In this document: one piece after another, positions 10,949-18,836 of the stretch | Position numbering within the stretch: position 1 is the stretch's first letter | Layout: each line of letters opens with the position of its first letter | DNA from: Shewanella sp. MTB7 | GTDB taxonomy: Bacteria > Pseudomonadota > Gammaproteobacteria > Enterobacterales > Shewanellaceae | Length of the DNA: 64,000 nt | Assembly (NCBI RefSeq): GCF_027571385.1 | Contig: NZ_CP085636.1 | Location: 2,666,001 to 2,730,000, forward strand | Direction: 5' to 3' | Notes under the pieces: model-generated | Told to the model about the DNA's origin: nothing | Database searches by the model: none | Seen by the model: the letters and a program-made list of their open reading frames with translations, nothing else | Translations under genes and position numbers: made by a program

Positions 10949-12609
10949 AAATAGAACAAGACTTTGATACAGAGGTTGATGCAGAGATTAAAGACGTAAA
11001 AACTGTTTCTGCAATCTGGTTTGTGCCTATCGTTGCCCTGCTGATTGGTGGTTGGATGGTATATTATCATTTGAGCAATCAAGGTCCGCTTGTGACTATC
11101 TATTTTGAATCGGCCGAAGGCATGGAGGCGGGTAAAACAAAAGTAAAGTCCCGACACGTCAATATCGGTGAAGTTGAAACCATTAGCCTTAATGAAAAGG
11201 GCGATGGGGTGACGGTCACGGCGCGAATGGCAAAAAATACTCACAGATTGTTAGTTGAAGACAGTAACTTTTGGATCGTGACACCCAAAATATCCCTCTC
11301 TGGGGTTTCCGGCTTAGAGACTTTAATATCCGGGGTGTACATCGAGGTTTCACCAGGTTCATCAGATGAACGTCAAAATAAATTCACCGCATTAAACTCA
11401 CCGCCAATTACACCAAAGGGGACGCCTGGTTTACATATCACATTGAACAGTAATGAGGAGTTCGCCTATTCAAAAGGTGATCCCATCATCTATAAAGGCT
11501 TAAGCGTTGGCCAAATAGAAGATGTCTATTTTAATATCGAAGAGCGTGTTGTGTATTACAACGTATTTATTAAATCGCCCTATCATGAATTAGTGACTAC
11601 CAACACCCGTTTTTGGGATGTCAGCGGGTTAACCATTGACCTCAACGCTGAGGGTATTACGGTCAAAACGGGTAATGTCGAAACCATGTTAACCAATGGC
11701 GTCACTTTCGATGTACCCGATGGCATGCCATTAGGTAATGCGGTTACTGAACGGGATTACTTTGATATTTATGAAGATTATCAAAGCGCAAGTAATGCAC
11801 GTTATAAAAAGTCATTGCAGTATGTGGTATTTGTCAGTGACAGCATCAGGGGATTATATGTCGGTGCACCCGTTGAGTATCGAGGCGTACTTATTGGAGA
11901 GGTTTCCTCTGTCAATCTAGCCACGGCAGATCCCGATGTTATCTACAGTGAAGCAGTGCGTATTCCTGTGCTTATCAGCTTACAGCCAGGCCGTGTCGGA
12001 TTGCCCGATGATGACAAGGGCATTGCCTTGATGAATAAACAAAATATGCTGTGGGTTAAGAGTGGGTTAAGGGCTAGTTTAAAAATAGGAAATCTATTGA
12101 CGGGCAGTTTATTTGTTGAACTGCAGCATTTTGATCTGCCACCTATCAAAAAACTTGAAAGCTATGAGGGCTATACCGTGATCCCTACGGTCAAAGATGC
12201 ATTTTCTCAAATCACAGAAAAAGTGGGTCAGTTTGTTGATAAGCTCAATGATCTACCATTAGATCAAATTGCAGCTAACGCTAACGGCACCTTGGTTAAT
12301 GCCGCCACTTTACTCAAAGACTTGCAGGGTACTAACCAGAATTTAGATCAGCTGTTAATCAGCGCTAAGCAGCAAGAGTTGGTTAAGCAATTGAGAGTCG
12401 CACTGGAGAGTTTTGCATTACTGAGTCAAGACTTCTCTTCCGAGTCAGAAGGTTATGAGGAGTTACAGGGAGTTATGAAGAGTATCTCCGATGTAATGTA
12501 TGAGCTTAAACCTTTGTTAGAGCAGTTAAAGCATCAACCGAATGGGCTTATCTTTGATTCAGGTATCAAGAACACTGAGCCGAAAAAATATTCAGAGGTT
12601 AACCAATGA
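10945..12609 (+). CDS. pqiB: Intermembrane transport protein PqiB (three MCE domains)
   Basis: MCE-family protein that forms a hexameric tube across the periplasm for lipid passage. After a cytoplasmic N-terminus comes one membrane helix (AIWFVPIVALLIGGWMVYY, about 23-41), then three MlaD/MCE repeats (VTIYFESAEGMEAGKTKVK; HITLNSNEEFAYSKGDPIIYKG; VVFVSDSIRGLYVGAPVEYRG) and a C-terminal amphipathic helical region (about 430-540) that would form the coiled-coil needle. The 554 residues match the E. coli length of about 546. It overlaps pqiA upstream and pqiC downstream by 4 bases each. Confidence 0.93.
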   Translation: MKIEQDFDTEVDAEIKDVKTVSAIWFVPIVALLIGGWMVYYHLSNQGPLVTIYFESAEGMEAGKTKVKSRHVNIGEVETISLNEKGDGVTVTARMAKNTHRLLVEDSNFWIVTPKISLSGVSGLETLISGVYIEVSPGSSDERQNKFTALNSPPITPKGTPGLHITLNSNEEFAYSKGDPIIYKGLSVGQIEDVYFNIEERVVYYNVFIKSPYHELVTTNTRFWDVSGLTIDLNAEGITVKTGNVETMLTNGVTFDVPDGMPLGNAVTERDYFDIYEDYQSASNARYKKSLQYVVFVSDSIRGLYVGAPVEYRGVLIGEVSSVNLATADPDVIYSEAVRIPVLISLQPGRVGLPDDDKGIALMNKQNMLWVKSGLRASLKIGNLLTGSLFVELQHFDLPPIKKLESYEGYTVIPTVKDAFSQITEKVGQFVDKLNDLPLDQIAANANGTLVNAATLLKDLQGTNQNLDQLLISAKQQELVKQLRVALESFALLSQDFSSESEGYEELQGVMKSISDVMYELKPLLEQLKHQPNGLIFDSGIKNTEPKKYSEVNQ

Positions 12610-13271
12610 GACTCCAATTAGAAAATTTAATGAACTCTATCAACTCTAGCCTAATGACCCTTTTAGTGACAATCGCAGTTGTCTTAAGTTTGTTTGGCTG
12701 CAGTTCTGCGCCAAATAGCACCAGTTACTACCTACTGAACAATCAAGTGTCAGCCAGTGCAATTAACCAACAAGAATTAGCAGGAAGTCCCAGTATAGAA
12801 AGCGAGAAAGCCACGGTTTTGTTGTCGGTACAGCTGGCTGACTACCTAAACTCTCCCTATTTGGTGATGCAAATTAATCAACATAAAATCGAGTATGCCA
12901 CCTTTCATATGTGGGCTGAACCATTAGCAGACAGTAGCTTTAATGCGCTGTTATCTGATCTCAACTTGGTGAGTACAACACTCAAGTTTAAACCTGAACC
13001 CCAATTTAGAGGGACTAAAGCGAATGAGCAAGCTGAACTATTGGTGCAGATCAACTATTTTCACGTAACTGCACAATCTAAAGTGATTTTATCTGGCCGT
13101 TATGAGTATAAAAGTCACAAAGGGGCTGATTTAGATGTTAGCCAGAATGACACTCAAGCCTTCTCGTTTGAGTCCCCTTTACAGCAAGATGGTTATTCTG
13201 ATTCCGTTGCGCAGATGAGAGACTTAGTTACACAGCTCGCAAAGCAGATTGCATCAAATGTTGCTTATTAG
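12606..13271 (+). CDS. pqiC: PqiC-type outer-membrane lipoprotein (DUF330/ABC-type transport auxiliary)
   Basis: The third gene of the pqi unit encodes a 221-residue protein with a signal peptide ending in a lipobox (LSLFGC, Cys about residue 32). The mature part has the family pattern: TSYYLLNNQ near the N-terminus, VLLSVQLADYLNSPYLVMQINQHKIEYATFHMWAEPL, and a C-terminal helix DSVAQMRDLVTQLAKQIA. PqiC sits in the outer membrane and docks PqiB. The start overlaps the pqiB stop (ATGA). Downstream to 13378 there is only an imperfect inverted repeat. Confidence 0.88.
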   Translation: MRLQLENLMNSINSSLMTLLVTIAVVLSLFGCSSAPNSTSYYLLNNQVSASAINQQELAGSPSIESEKATVLLSVQLADYLNSPYLVMQINQHKIEYATFHMWAEPLADSSFNALLSDLNLVSTTLKFKPEPQFRGTKANEQAELLVQINYFHVTAQSKVILSGRYEYKSHKGADLDVSQNDTQAFSFESPLQQDGYSDSVAQMRDLVTQLAKQIASNVAY

Positions 13272-13378
13272 TCATAATGAGTCTACTAACAGTGAACTAA
13301 GTATTGGTCACTTCAGTTAGTTAATTTACAATCAGTAACTTGAATTAAAAGCCCATGACAGAGTAACGAGGCCCCGTT

Positions 13379-14065
13379 ATGAATATTCCAGCAGCAAAAA
13401 CAGCAATCGTATTGGGTGCCACAGGTGTAGTTGGGCGTGAACTAGTAGAACTGTTAACCCAGGCGGCGCAGGTAGACAAAGTTATTAGTATCACCCGTAG
13501 GCCTATAGAATATACTGCCAGTAAAGTGATCAATAAAGTCGTTAACTTCGATCAGTTAGAGAAATATGCCAGTATCTTTAAAGGCGATATCTTGTTCTCT
13601 TGCTTAGGCACGACTCTTAAACTGGCAGGCTCTATCGAACAACAACGTCTTGTTGATGTAAATTATCAATACCAAGCTGCTGAATTTGCTTTAAATAATG
13701 GCGTGAGCCACTATTTACTGGTCTCATCCAGCGGAGCAAGCGTGAACAGTCATAGTGGCTATTTAAAGATGAAAGGGGAGCTTGAAGAACAAATTACAAT
13801 GCTCAATTTCTCTCAAATCAGTATTATTCAACCTTCATTGTTACTAGGAGAGCGAAAAGATTTTCGACTCGGAGAGAAACTCGCAAGCGCACTATTACCA
13901 TTACTAAGCAGAATACCAGCACTGAATAAGTATCGCCCTATCACTGGTAAGCAAGTCGCCACTAAAATGTGCTGTATCGCACTATCGAGTATTGCTGATA
14001 ATATTATTAAAAACCAACAGTATAAAATACGATATTATCGACTCGATGAACTGTTCGATAAATAA
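13379..14065 (+). CDS. NAD(P)-binding atypical short-chain dehydrogenase / epimerase-like protein
   Basis: A 228-residue Rossmann-fold protein with the dinucleotide-binding motif GATGVVG (about 13-19), RRP after beta-2 (typical of NADP preference), FSCLGTT and a LLVSSSGAS segment followed by SGYLKMKGELEEQI, where the Y-xx-K pair sits. This is the HTATIP2/TIP30-like, YbjT/YraR-like group of atypical SDRs, often annotated as nucleoside-diphosphate-sugar epimerase; no substrate can be assigned. An AACGAGG motif lies 8 bases upstream. Monocistronic by position. Confidence 0.75.
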   Translation: MNIPAAKTAIVLGATGVVGRELVELLTQAAQVDKVISITRRPIEYTASKVINKVVNFDQLEKYASIFKGDILFSCLGTTLKLAGSIEQQRLVDVNYQYQAAEFALNNGVSHYLLVSSSGASVNSHSGYLKMKGELEEQITMLNFSQISIIQPSLLLGERKDFRLGEKLASALLPLLSRIPALNKYRPITGKQVATKMCCIALSSIADNIIKNQQYKIRYYRLDELFDK

Positions 14066-14355
14066 AGAAAGCAAATAATAAGCCTCCATTATTTTGAATG
14101 GTGATTGGATTTTCTAACCGCTAAGAAGATTTTTCACCCTTGTATATATTGATGTGCTCGGTATCATTGTAAGTGATTTATTTTTAATGTTATTTCATAT
14201 AAATGGTCTGAGTGTACATCAGAATATTCTGATCAGTTGATTTAATTTTACTCTAGGTTAAAACCTTGTGCGAAGACGCGTTGTGATAAGTTAACGGTAT
14301 CGTGAAAAATACAGCCCAACATAGAGTTTGCAGTTAGCTGAATAAAGAGAAATCG
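14066..14355. other. Intergenic region before the VOC pseudogene
   Basis: About 290 bases, AT-rich. I see no gene, no strong hairpin and no clear promoter. Confidence 0.3.
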
Positions 14356-14731
14356 ATGAGAATTCTGACATAACATATGTTCCGATGCTCTACAAAAGAG
14401 CAAAGACTTTTATGTAGAACTGCTTAGTTTCAACGTCAAATATGACAGTGACTGGTACGTTCAGCTTTGCTCACCAAAAGACCCAGAGATTGAATATGGC
14501 ATTATTCAACGAGATCATGAACTGGTTCCTAAGGAATACCAAAATACGCCAAATGGAATGTACGTCACTTTTGTTGTTGAAAATGTGGATGTTATTTATA
14601 GCAAAGCCGTAGAGATGAATATCCGTATTATTCAAGAACCTCGTAATGAGTTTTATGGACAACGCCGATTTCTTGTTAAAGATCCTAATGGCTGCTTAAT
14701 TGATATTTGCTCCCCTTGGAAAGCTGAGTAA
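14356..14731 (+). pseudogene. VOC/glyoxalase-family protein, broken by a one-base insertion
   Basis: From ATG 14356 the frame reads MRILT and hits TAA at 14371. If one T (14371) is skipped, the reading becomes NICSDALQKSKDFYVELL and stays open to TAA at 14729-14731, giving a complete protein of about 124 residues. The C-terminal half carries VOC-fold features: NGMYVTFVVENVDVIYSKA and the closing GQRRFLVKDPNGCLIDICSP. Members act as metal-dependent lyases or antibiotic resistance proteins; the substrate is unknown. No in-frame ATG precedes residue 54 in the downstream frame, so restart would lose the first half. It may be a true pseudogene or a base-call error. Confidence 0.8.
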
Positions 14732-14851
14732 TGCTGCTTTTACAATACCCGTTGAGTTAAGCGATAGATTATCAATGGGATGGTAATAGGCCCTGCAACT
14801 ATTGTGTTAGCCAAATAGTGAGAAGGGCGTTTTATTCCGTTAACTTAAATC

Positions 14852-15577
14852 TTACCTGAGTACTTTGCTCAAGAATTCTTGCGTTCTACGTTGCTTAGGA
14901 TCACTAAAAAGCATCTCGGGTTCGCAGCTTTCTACTATGACGCCGCCATCCATAAAAATGACTCTGTCAGATACATCTCGTGCAAATCCCATTTCGTGGG
15001 TGACAATCACCATTGTCATCCCTTTCTTGGCAAGTGATTTCATAACATCAAGCACGTCACCAACCATCTCAGGATCGAGCGCCGAAGTGGGTTCGTCAAA
15101 TAGCATGAGTTCTGGCTTCATCGCCAATGCACGGGCAATGGCGACTCGTTGCTTTTGTCCACCCGAAAGGCTGGATGGATAGGCATCGGCCTTCTCTTTC
15201 AGTCCTACCTGTTCGAGCAGCATATTGGCTTCAGCTTCTGCTTGTCGCTCTGTCATTATGCCAAGTTTTACAGGTGCAAGCATGATGTTTTGCTTAACTG
15301 TTTTATGGGGGAAAAGGTTAAAATTCTGAAATACCATACCCACTTTTTGCCTAAGTTTATCAACACATGCATCTGCGGCTGTGATTGATTGGCCATCAAT
15401 GAAAATATCACCTTGTGTTGGTTGCTCAAGCAAATTAATGCAGCGTAAAAAGGTACTCTTGCCACTGCCCGAGGGGCCAATAACGCTCACAACTTCGCCA
15501 TGTTTAATGTGTTCGTCGATCCCTTTTAATACCAGGTTGTCGCCAAAGCTCTTATGTAATCCCTTAATATTAATCAC
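14852..15577 (-). CDS. Polar amino-acid ABC transporter, ATP-binding protein (GlnQ/ArtP family)
   Basis: The ATPase of a PAAT-family importer, 241 residues. It has all nucleotide-binding motifs: Walker [10 protein letters not shown] (34-42), Q-loop FQNFNLFPH, signature LSGGQKQ, Walker [13 protein letters not shown] and the switch histidine in VTHEMGF. Last gene of a three-gene operon, overlapping the permease by 8 bases. The family imports Gln, Arg, His or cystine, and the sequence alone does not separate these. Confidence 0.92.
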   Translation of the reverse strand: MINIKGLHKSFGDNLVLKGIDEHIKHGEVVSVIGPSGSGKSTFLRCINLLEQPTQGDIFIDGQSITAADACVDKLRQKVGMVFQNFNLFPHKTVKQNIMLAPVKLGIMTERQAEAEANMLLEQVGLKEKADAYPSSLSGGQKQRVAIARALAMKPELMLFDEPTSALDPEMVGDVLDVMKSLAKKGMTMVIVTHEMGFARDVSDRVIFMDGGVIVESCEPEMLFSDPKQRRTQEFLSKVLR

Positions 15578-16250
15578 TTTGTTTTAACCTCGTTTCAAAT
15601 TTTGATAGCATAAAAGTGAACATATACGTCAGTAGTAAATAGAGCAGTGCACAAGTAAATAGCGGCACACTGTCTTCAAAGGTCCGACTACGGATAATTT
15701 CTCCTGCGCGCATCAGGTCAACGCCGCCTATAAAGCCGATAACGGCTGTTTCTTTAAGTAATACAATAAACTCATTGCCTAAAGAGGGCAGTATATTCTT
15801 AATCGCCTGGGGCAGTATGACCTCTTTCATTGTTGACCAGTGTGATAATCCTAGCGAACGTGCAGCTTCTGTTTGGCCTTTATCGACAGCTTGGATCCCT
15901 GCACGAATAATTTCAGAGATGTACGCGCCACTATTGAGACCAAAGGCGATAATGGCAGCGGTGATCTTATCGACGTCGAATGAGGCAAGGACGATAAAGT
16001 AAAGGATCACAAGTTGTATCACGACCGGCGTACCGCGGATAACACTGACATAAAAGTTAGCAGGCCAACTGAAATACCATTTTGGAGACATCTTTAATAA
16101 AGTGGTTGCCACGCCGAGTATTGATCCCATGATCATGGCAAAGAAGGTCACTATTAGCGTGACTTTCAGACCATTCAATATGAGATAAATACCAATTAAG
16201 CCATCATTCCCTATAGGGGTAAACAAAGACGCGTTTATTGCATCAATCAT
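15570..16250 (-). CDS. Polar amino-acid ABC transporter, permease
   Basis: Inner-membrane permease of 226 residues with about five helices, of the HisM/GlnP family. The EAA loop that docks the ATPase is clear: [34 protein letters not shown] (about 130-163), and [16 protein letters not shown] is the usual family N-terminal signature. It lies 7 bases after the binding-protein gene and overlaps the ATPase gene. Only one permease gene is present, so it would act as a homodimer. Confidence 0.92.
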   Translation of the reverse strand: MIDAINASLFTPIGNDGLIGIYLILNGLKVTLIVTFFAMIMGSILGVATTLLKMSPKWYFSWPANFYVSVIRGTPVVIQLVILYFIVLASFDVDKITAAIIAFGLNSGAYISEIIRAGIQAVDKGQTEAARSLGLSHWSTMKEVILPQAIKNILPSLGNEFIVLLKETAVIGFIGGVDLMRAGEIIRSRTFEDSVPLFTCALLYLLLTYMFTFMLSKFETRLKQSD

Positions 16251-16257
16251 CTGTTGC

Positions 16258-16995
16258 TCACTTCATATACTTGTTTACAAGGGCATCGTATTCACCATTG
16301 AGTTTCATTGTACTTAGGGTCGTGTTGATGACGTTAAGTAGCTCAGTTTTATCCTTAGTAACAGCAACCCCGTAAAACTCAGGTTTAAAATCGAGTTCAA
16401 TTATTTTAAGTTCAGGATTTTTATTTAAAAAGTTTGCTGCAGGTTCACTGTCAAACAGAACTAAATCTACTTTAGCATTTTTTAGTTCCATCACAGCTTC
16501 AAAACCGGTATTGAAGGCTGTGACTTTCTGACTGTATTCTTTAGCCATAATATCGCCGGTAGAACCTAACTGCACAGCAATGTGTTTACCACGAAGATCA
16601 TCAATGCTCTGGATATTGTCGTTATCTTTATTAACCAGCACAACTTGAGTTGCTTCGTAATAGGGTTCAGAAAAGCTCACGCTTGCTAGGCGCTCTGGTG
16701 TGATAGTCATTCCAGAGGTTACCATGTCAATTTTACCTGCTTTTAATGCAACAATGAGCGAGTCAAATTTCATGTTTTCAATTTTGAGTGTTTTGCCTGC
16801 ATCCTTAGCAATTTGACGTGCTAAATCAATATCGAAGCCTTTGATTTCATCACCACTGATGCCACCGACATATTCAAAAGGTGGAAATGAAGCATTCGTG
16901 CCTACAACAAGGACATCATCACTTTTACCGCAGCCTGTTAACAGCAAGATACTTGCTAACCCTAAACAACCTAAATACTGCATCGACTTCTTCAT
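16258..16995 (-). CDS. Polar amino-acid ABC transporter, substrate-binding lipoprotein
   Basis: Solute-binding protein of the importer, 245 residues. The signal peptide ends in the lipobox LLLTGC, so the protein is a lipoprotein in spite of the Gram-negative background. The SBP_bac_3 core is present: VGTNASFPPFEYV, GFDIDLARQIAKDAG, FDSLIVALKAGKIDMVTSGMTITPER, FSEPYYEA and the GSTGDIMAKE loop. I start at ATG 16995 with AAGAGA upstream; an in-frame TTG at 17001 is less likely. First gene of the operon; its promoter should lie in 16996-17200. Confidence 0.92.
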   Translation of the reverse strand: MKKSMQYLGCLGLASILLLTGCGKSDDVLVVGTNASFPPFEYVGGISGDEIKGFDIDLARQIAKDAGKTLKIENMKFDSLIVALKAGKIDMVTSGMTITPERLASVSFSEPYYEATQVVLVNKDNDNIQSIDDLRGKHIAVQLGSTGDIMAKEYSQKVTAFNTGFEAVMELKNAKVDLVLFDSEPAANFLNKNPELKIIELDFKPEFYGVAVTKDKTELLNVINTTLSTMKLNGEYDALVNKYMK

Positions 16996-17493
16996 GTTCA
17001 ATTCTCTTCATCAAAATACTTAACTGAAACGACTATAATCTTATATAAAATCAAGTCAATAAATATGCTGGAATCATGCGTAAAAATTCACTGCTAAGCG
17101 TTTGTTTGATTAAGTATTAATCGAATTTATTATATTTTAACGCAAGCTTTACTTTGTTTTAACAAATCTTGTGTATATTTTTGTTGAATCATAGGCGATA
17201 TCCATAACTGCGGTTATGCATAATTAGTAGTATTTTACTTTAGCAAAGCTAAAAGTTATGTGTATCTGACATACTAGTAATCAAATCATACTAAGAAATA
17301 TTTTTGCTCTTGAATATTGTGTCCATATGTGCCTAATTGTTTTATTTTAAACGGCCTCAGTAATTAGTTGTAGCAGGCAACGAATAAAGTAAGCGATTAT
17401 ATTCTCCTTACCACTTAGTGTGATCTGGGTCACGTTTTTAAATGCTCATCGGCGTAATTTAAACAGATAAATTCGCTTATAGAGAGTCAGTAA
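16996..17493. other. Intergenic region with divergent promoters
   Basis: About 500 AT-rich bases between the divergent binding-protein operon and the histidine-rich gene. A CRP-like site lies at 17419-17434. No gene or terminator is seen. Confidence 0.5.
17419..17434 (+). promoter_or_regulatory. Putative CRP binding site upstream of the His-rich gene
   Basis: TGTGATCTGGGTCACG fits the CRP consensus TGTGA-N6-TCACA with one mismatch at the last base. It ends 59 bases before the ATG of the histidine-rich gene, a distance compatible with activation. The match is seen; regulation is inferred. Confidence 0.5.
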
Positions 17494-17859
17494 ATGAGTA
17501 AATCACACAACAATCAGTCGAATGCTAGTCAGAAACACTCCAATCAGCAGCATACGGATCAGCATGAGCATATTGACCATGGTACTCAGCATACTGCGGA
17601 GTTTGAACATAAAAAAATGGAACGTCGTTACGACGATGGTCTTGAACATAAGCATAATAAAGATCACCATGAATACCGCGAGAATGAGAAGAGTCATCCA
17701 CATACCCAGCATGGTGGTGATCCTGTTGGCCATAAGCATCCGCAACAGACTCATGATGACCGTCATGAGCATGATGAACACAAGCATCACAAGGTCAAAA
17801 TGCATGATCATAAAGAGTCTTCACGTCTGCACCACAAAACAGGACATAAAGAAGATTAA
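17494..17859 (+). CDS. Histidine-rich hydrophilic protein, possible metal-binding
   Basis: A 121-residue protein with about 28 histidines (near 23 percent) plus many Lys, Asp, Glu and Gln, and almost no hydrophobic residues. It has no signal peptide or membrane helix, so it would be cytoplasmic and disordered. Histidines come as HxH, HH and HxxH groups along the whole length (HEHID, HKHNKDHHEY, SHPHTQHGGD, HDEHKHH). This resembles metal-storage or buffering proteins (Hpn-like) in composition only; I do not recognise a named family. An AGAG motif precedes the ATG and a CRP-like site lies upstream. The opposite strand also has a long open frame, but its Met/Ile-rich product is the expected mirror of CAT/CAC codons. 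Confidence 0.7.
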   Translation: MSKSHNNQSNASQKHSNQQHTDQHEHIDHGTQHTAEFEHKKMERRYDDGLEHKHNKDHHEYRENEKSHPHTQHGGDPVGHKHPQQTHDDRHEHDEHKHHKVKMHDHKESSRLHHKTGHKED

Positions 17860-18241
17860 GACTGATTGAACATAGGTAATTCCCCGGCTATGCTGGGGAT
17901 ACCCTAACAACTATTTACTTTCCCCAGGCTAAACCACCTCATTTATCTTCCTAAATATTGCAACGTTTCTATGGTAAACCTGAACCGATACGCCAGATCC
18001 TCTGTAAGCATTGTGACCGTGAATAACGACAATAAAGCGCGTAGATCCAATACACTGAGTGAAATAAGTAAAAGACTAGAATTAGATCATGCTTAACAAG
18101 CAGTTTCTATATCATGCTAAATAATGAAAGGGGCTTTGTATCTTACTGCAGTGGATCTTTCTGTGGATTGCGTTAAGTCGTTTATAAAGATGAACTGGAC
18201 GGAGTTAATACCAATCGGATGACATCGTGCAAAATAACGAC
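17860..18241. other. Intergenic region; weak hairpin and a doubtful 41-codon ORF
   Basis: A small inverted repeat TCCCC/GGGGA at about 17882-17900 follows the His-rich gene without a T-run. A 41-codon plus-strand ORF (ATG 17971 to TAA 18096) has no ribosome site and no recognisable product. At 18206-18218 the 13-mer TAATACCAATCGG is identical to the outer end of the IS630-type element at 45439-45451. Confidence 0.35.
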
Positions 18242-18269
18242 TAACCACTCAAAAATTTCTGAGTGGTTA
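18242..18269 (-). terminator. Terminator-like hairpin after the hibernation factor gene
   Basis: A perfect 10-base-pair stem TAACCACTCA/TGAGTGGTTA (18242-18251 and 18260-18269) lies 11 bases past the stop of the minus-strand gene. The T-tract that follows on that strand is short and interrupted. Confidence 0.6.
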
Positions 18270-18280
18270 TACTGTGAAAG

Positions 18281-18637
18281 TTATAAAATAGGATTATCAT
18301 TCTCTTCATCAATCAACAGTTTTTTCTCTGCCTTTGCATGTTCTGAACGGTGAGCTTGAGGTTTCTCTTTTTTCTTAATGAGTAGACGCTCTAGTCGTGA
18401 GAATGCTTCATTAAAGCCATCCATCAACTCTTTTCCTTCACCGTTTGAATCGGTTTGACCAAGACTAGATTTAGTTGCAATTTCAATCATGAATTTGTGT
18501 CCAGGTTCAAAAGTCATGAATACATCTATGCTTTTGATGGATATTTTGAATTTATCAAACTTGGAGAATGCATTTTCAATGTGTTCTTTTACATCGTTAG
18601 GTAGTTCAAAATCTCGTACGCTGATCTTTATGCTCAT
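18281..18637 (-). CDS. Ribosome hibernation promoting factor (HPF/RaiA family)
   Basis: A 118-residue protein of the S30EA family, which binds the 30S A/P-site region and stabilises inactive ribosomes. The start MSIKISVRDFELPNDVKEHIENAFSKFDKF has the family beta-alpha layout, followed by VFMTFEPGHKFMIEIATKS and a helix rich in Glu/Arg (DGFNEAFSRLERLLIKKKEK). It is the short form without the C-terminal dimerisation domain. The charged tail (about 90-118) is family-typical of RaiA-like members. A perfect CRP-like site lies 61-76 bases upstream of the ATG, which fits the known link of raiA/hpf expression with carbon status. Confidence 0.82.
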   Translation of the reverse strand: MSIKISVRDFELPNDVKEHIENAFSKFDKFKISIKSIDVFMTFEPGHKFMIEIATKSSLGQTDSNGEGKELMDGFNEAFSRLERLLIKKKEKPQAHRSEHAKAEKKLLIDEENDNPIL

Positions 18638-18697
18638 AATAATCCCATCACTTCCTATAGTTGGCTTATTAAAATGAACCTAAATGGTATGGATTTG

Positions 18698-18713
18698 TGT
18701 GATATGGATCACA
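18698..18713 (-). promoter_or_regulatory. Putative CRP binding site upstream of the hibernation factor
   Basis: TGTGATATGGATCACA matches TGTGA-N6-TCACA exactly. It is centred about 68 bases before the ATG at 18637, a usual activating position if the leader is short. The next gene to the right runs towards it, so the hibernation factor is the only sensible target. Confidence 0.7.
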
Positions 18714-18836
18714 CTTGGTGGGATATGGGTTTAAAGACTTACTCTATGAGTTAAGGGCAATATCGGTGTGCTCTTTGGGTGAAAAACGGCCTCATAGAAG
18801 CCGCCGCTGAAGCCATAGGTGCAGGAGTTATATTGA

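Noticed and set aside
13280..13320. Terminator after pqiC
   Set aside because: Inverted repeat is interrupted and lacks a T-run.
17503..17811. Open frame of 102 residues on the strand opposite the His-rich gene
   Set aside because: Its Met/Ile/Leu-rich product mirrors CAT/CAC codons of the forward gene; no ribosome site or family match.
17882..17900. Terminator after the His-rich gene
   Set aside because: Only a 5-base-pair stem and no T-run.
17971..18096. 41-codon ORF after the His-rich gene
   Set aside because: No ribosome binding site, no recognisable product, length expected by chance.
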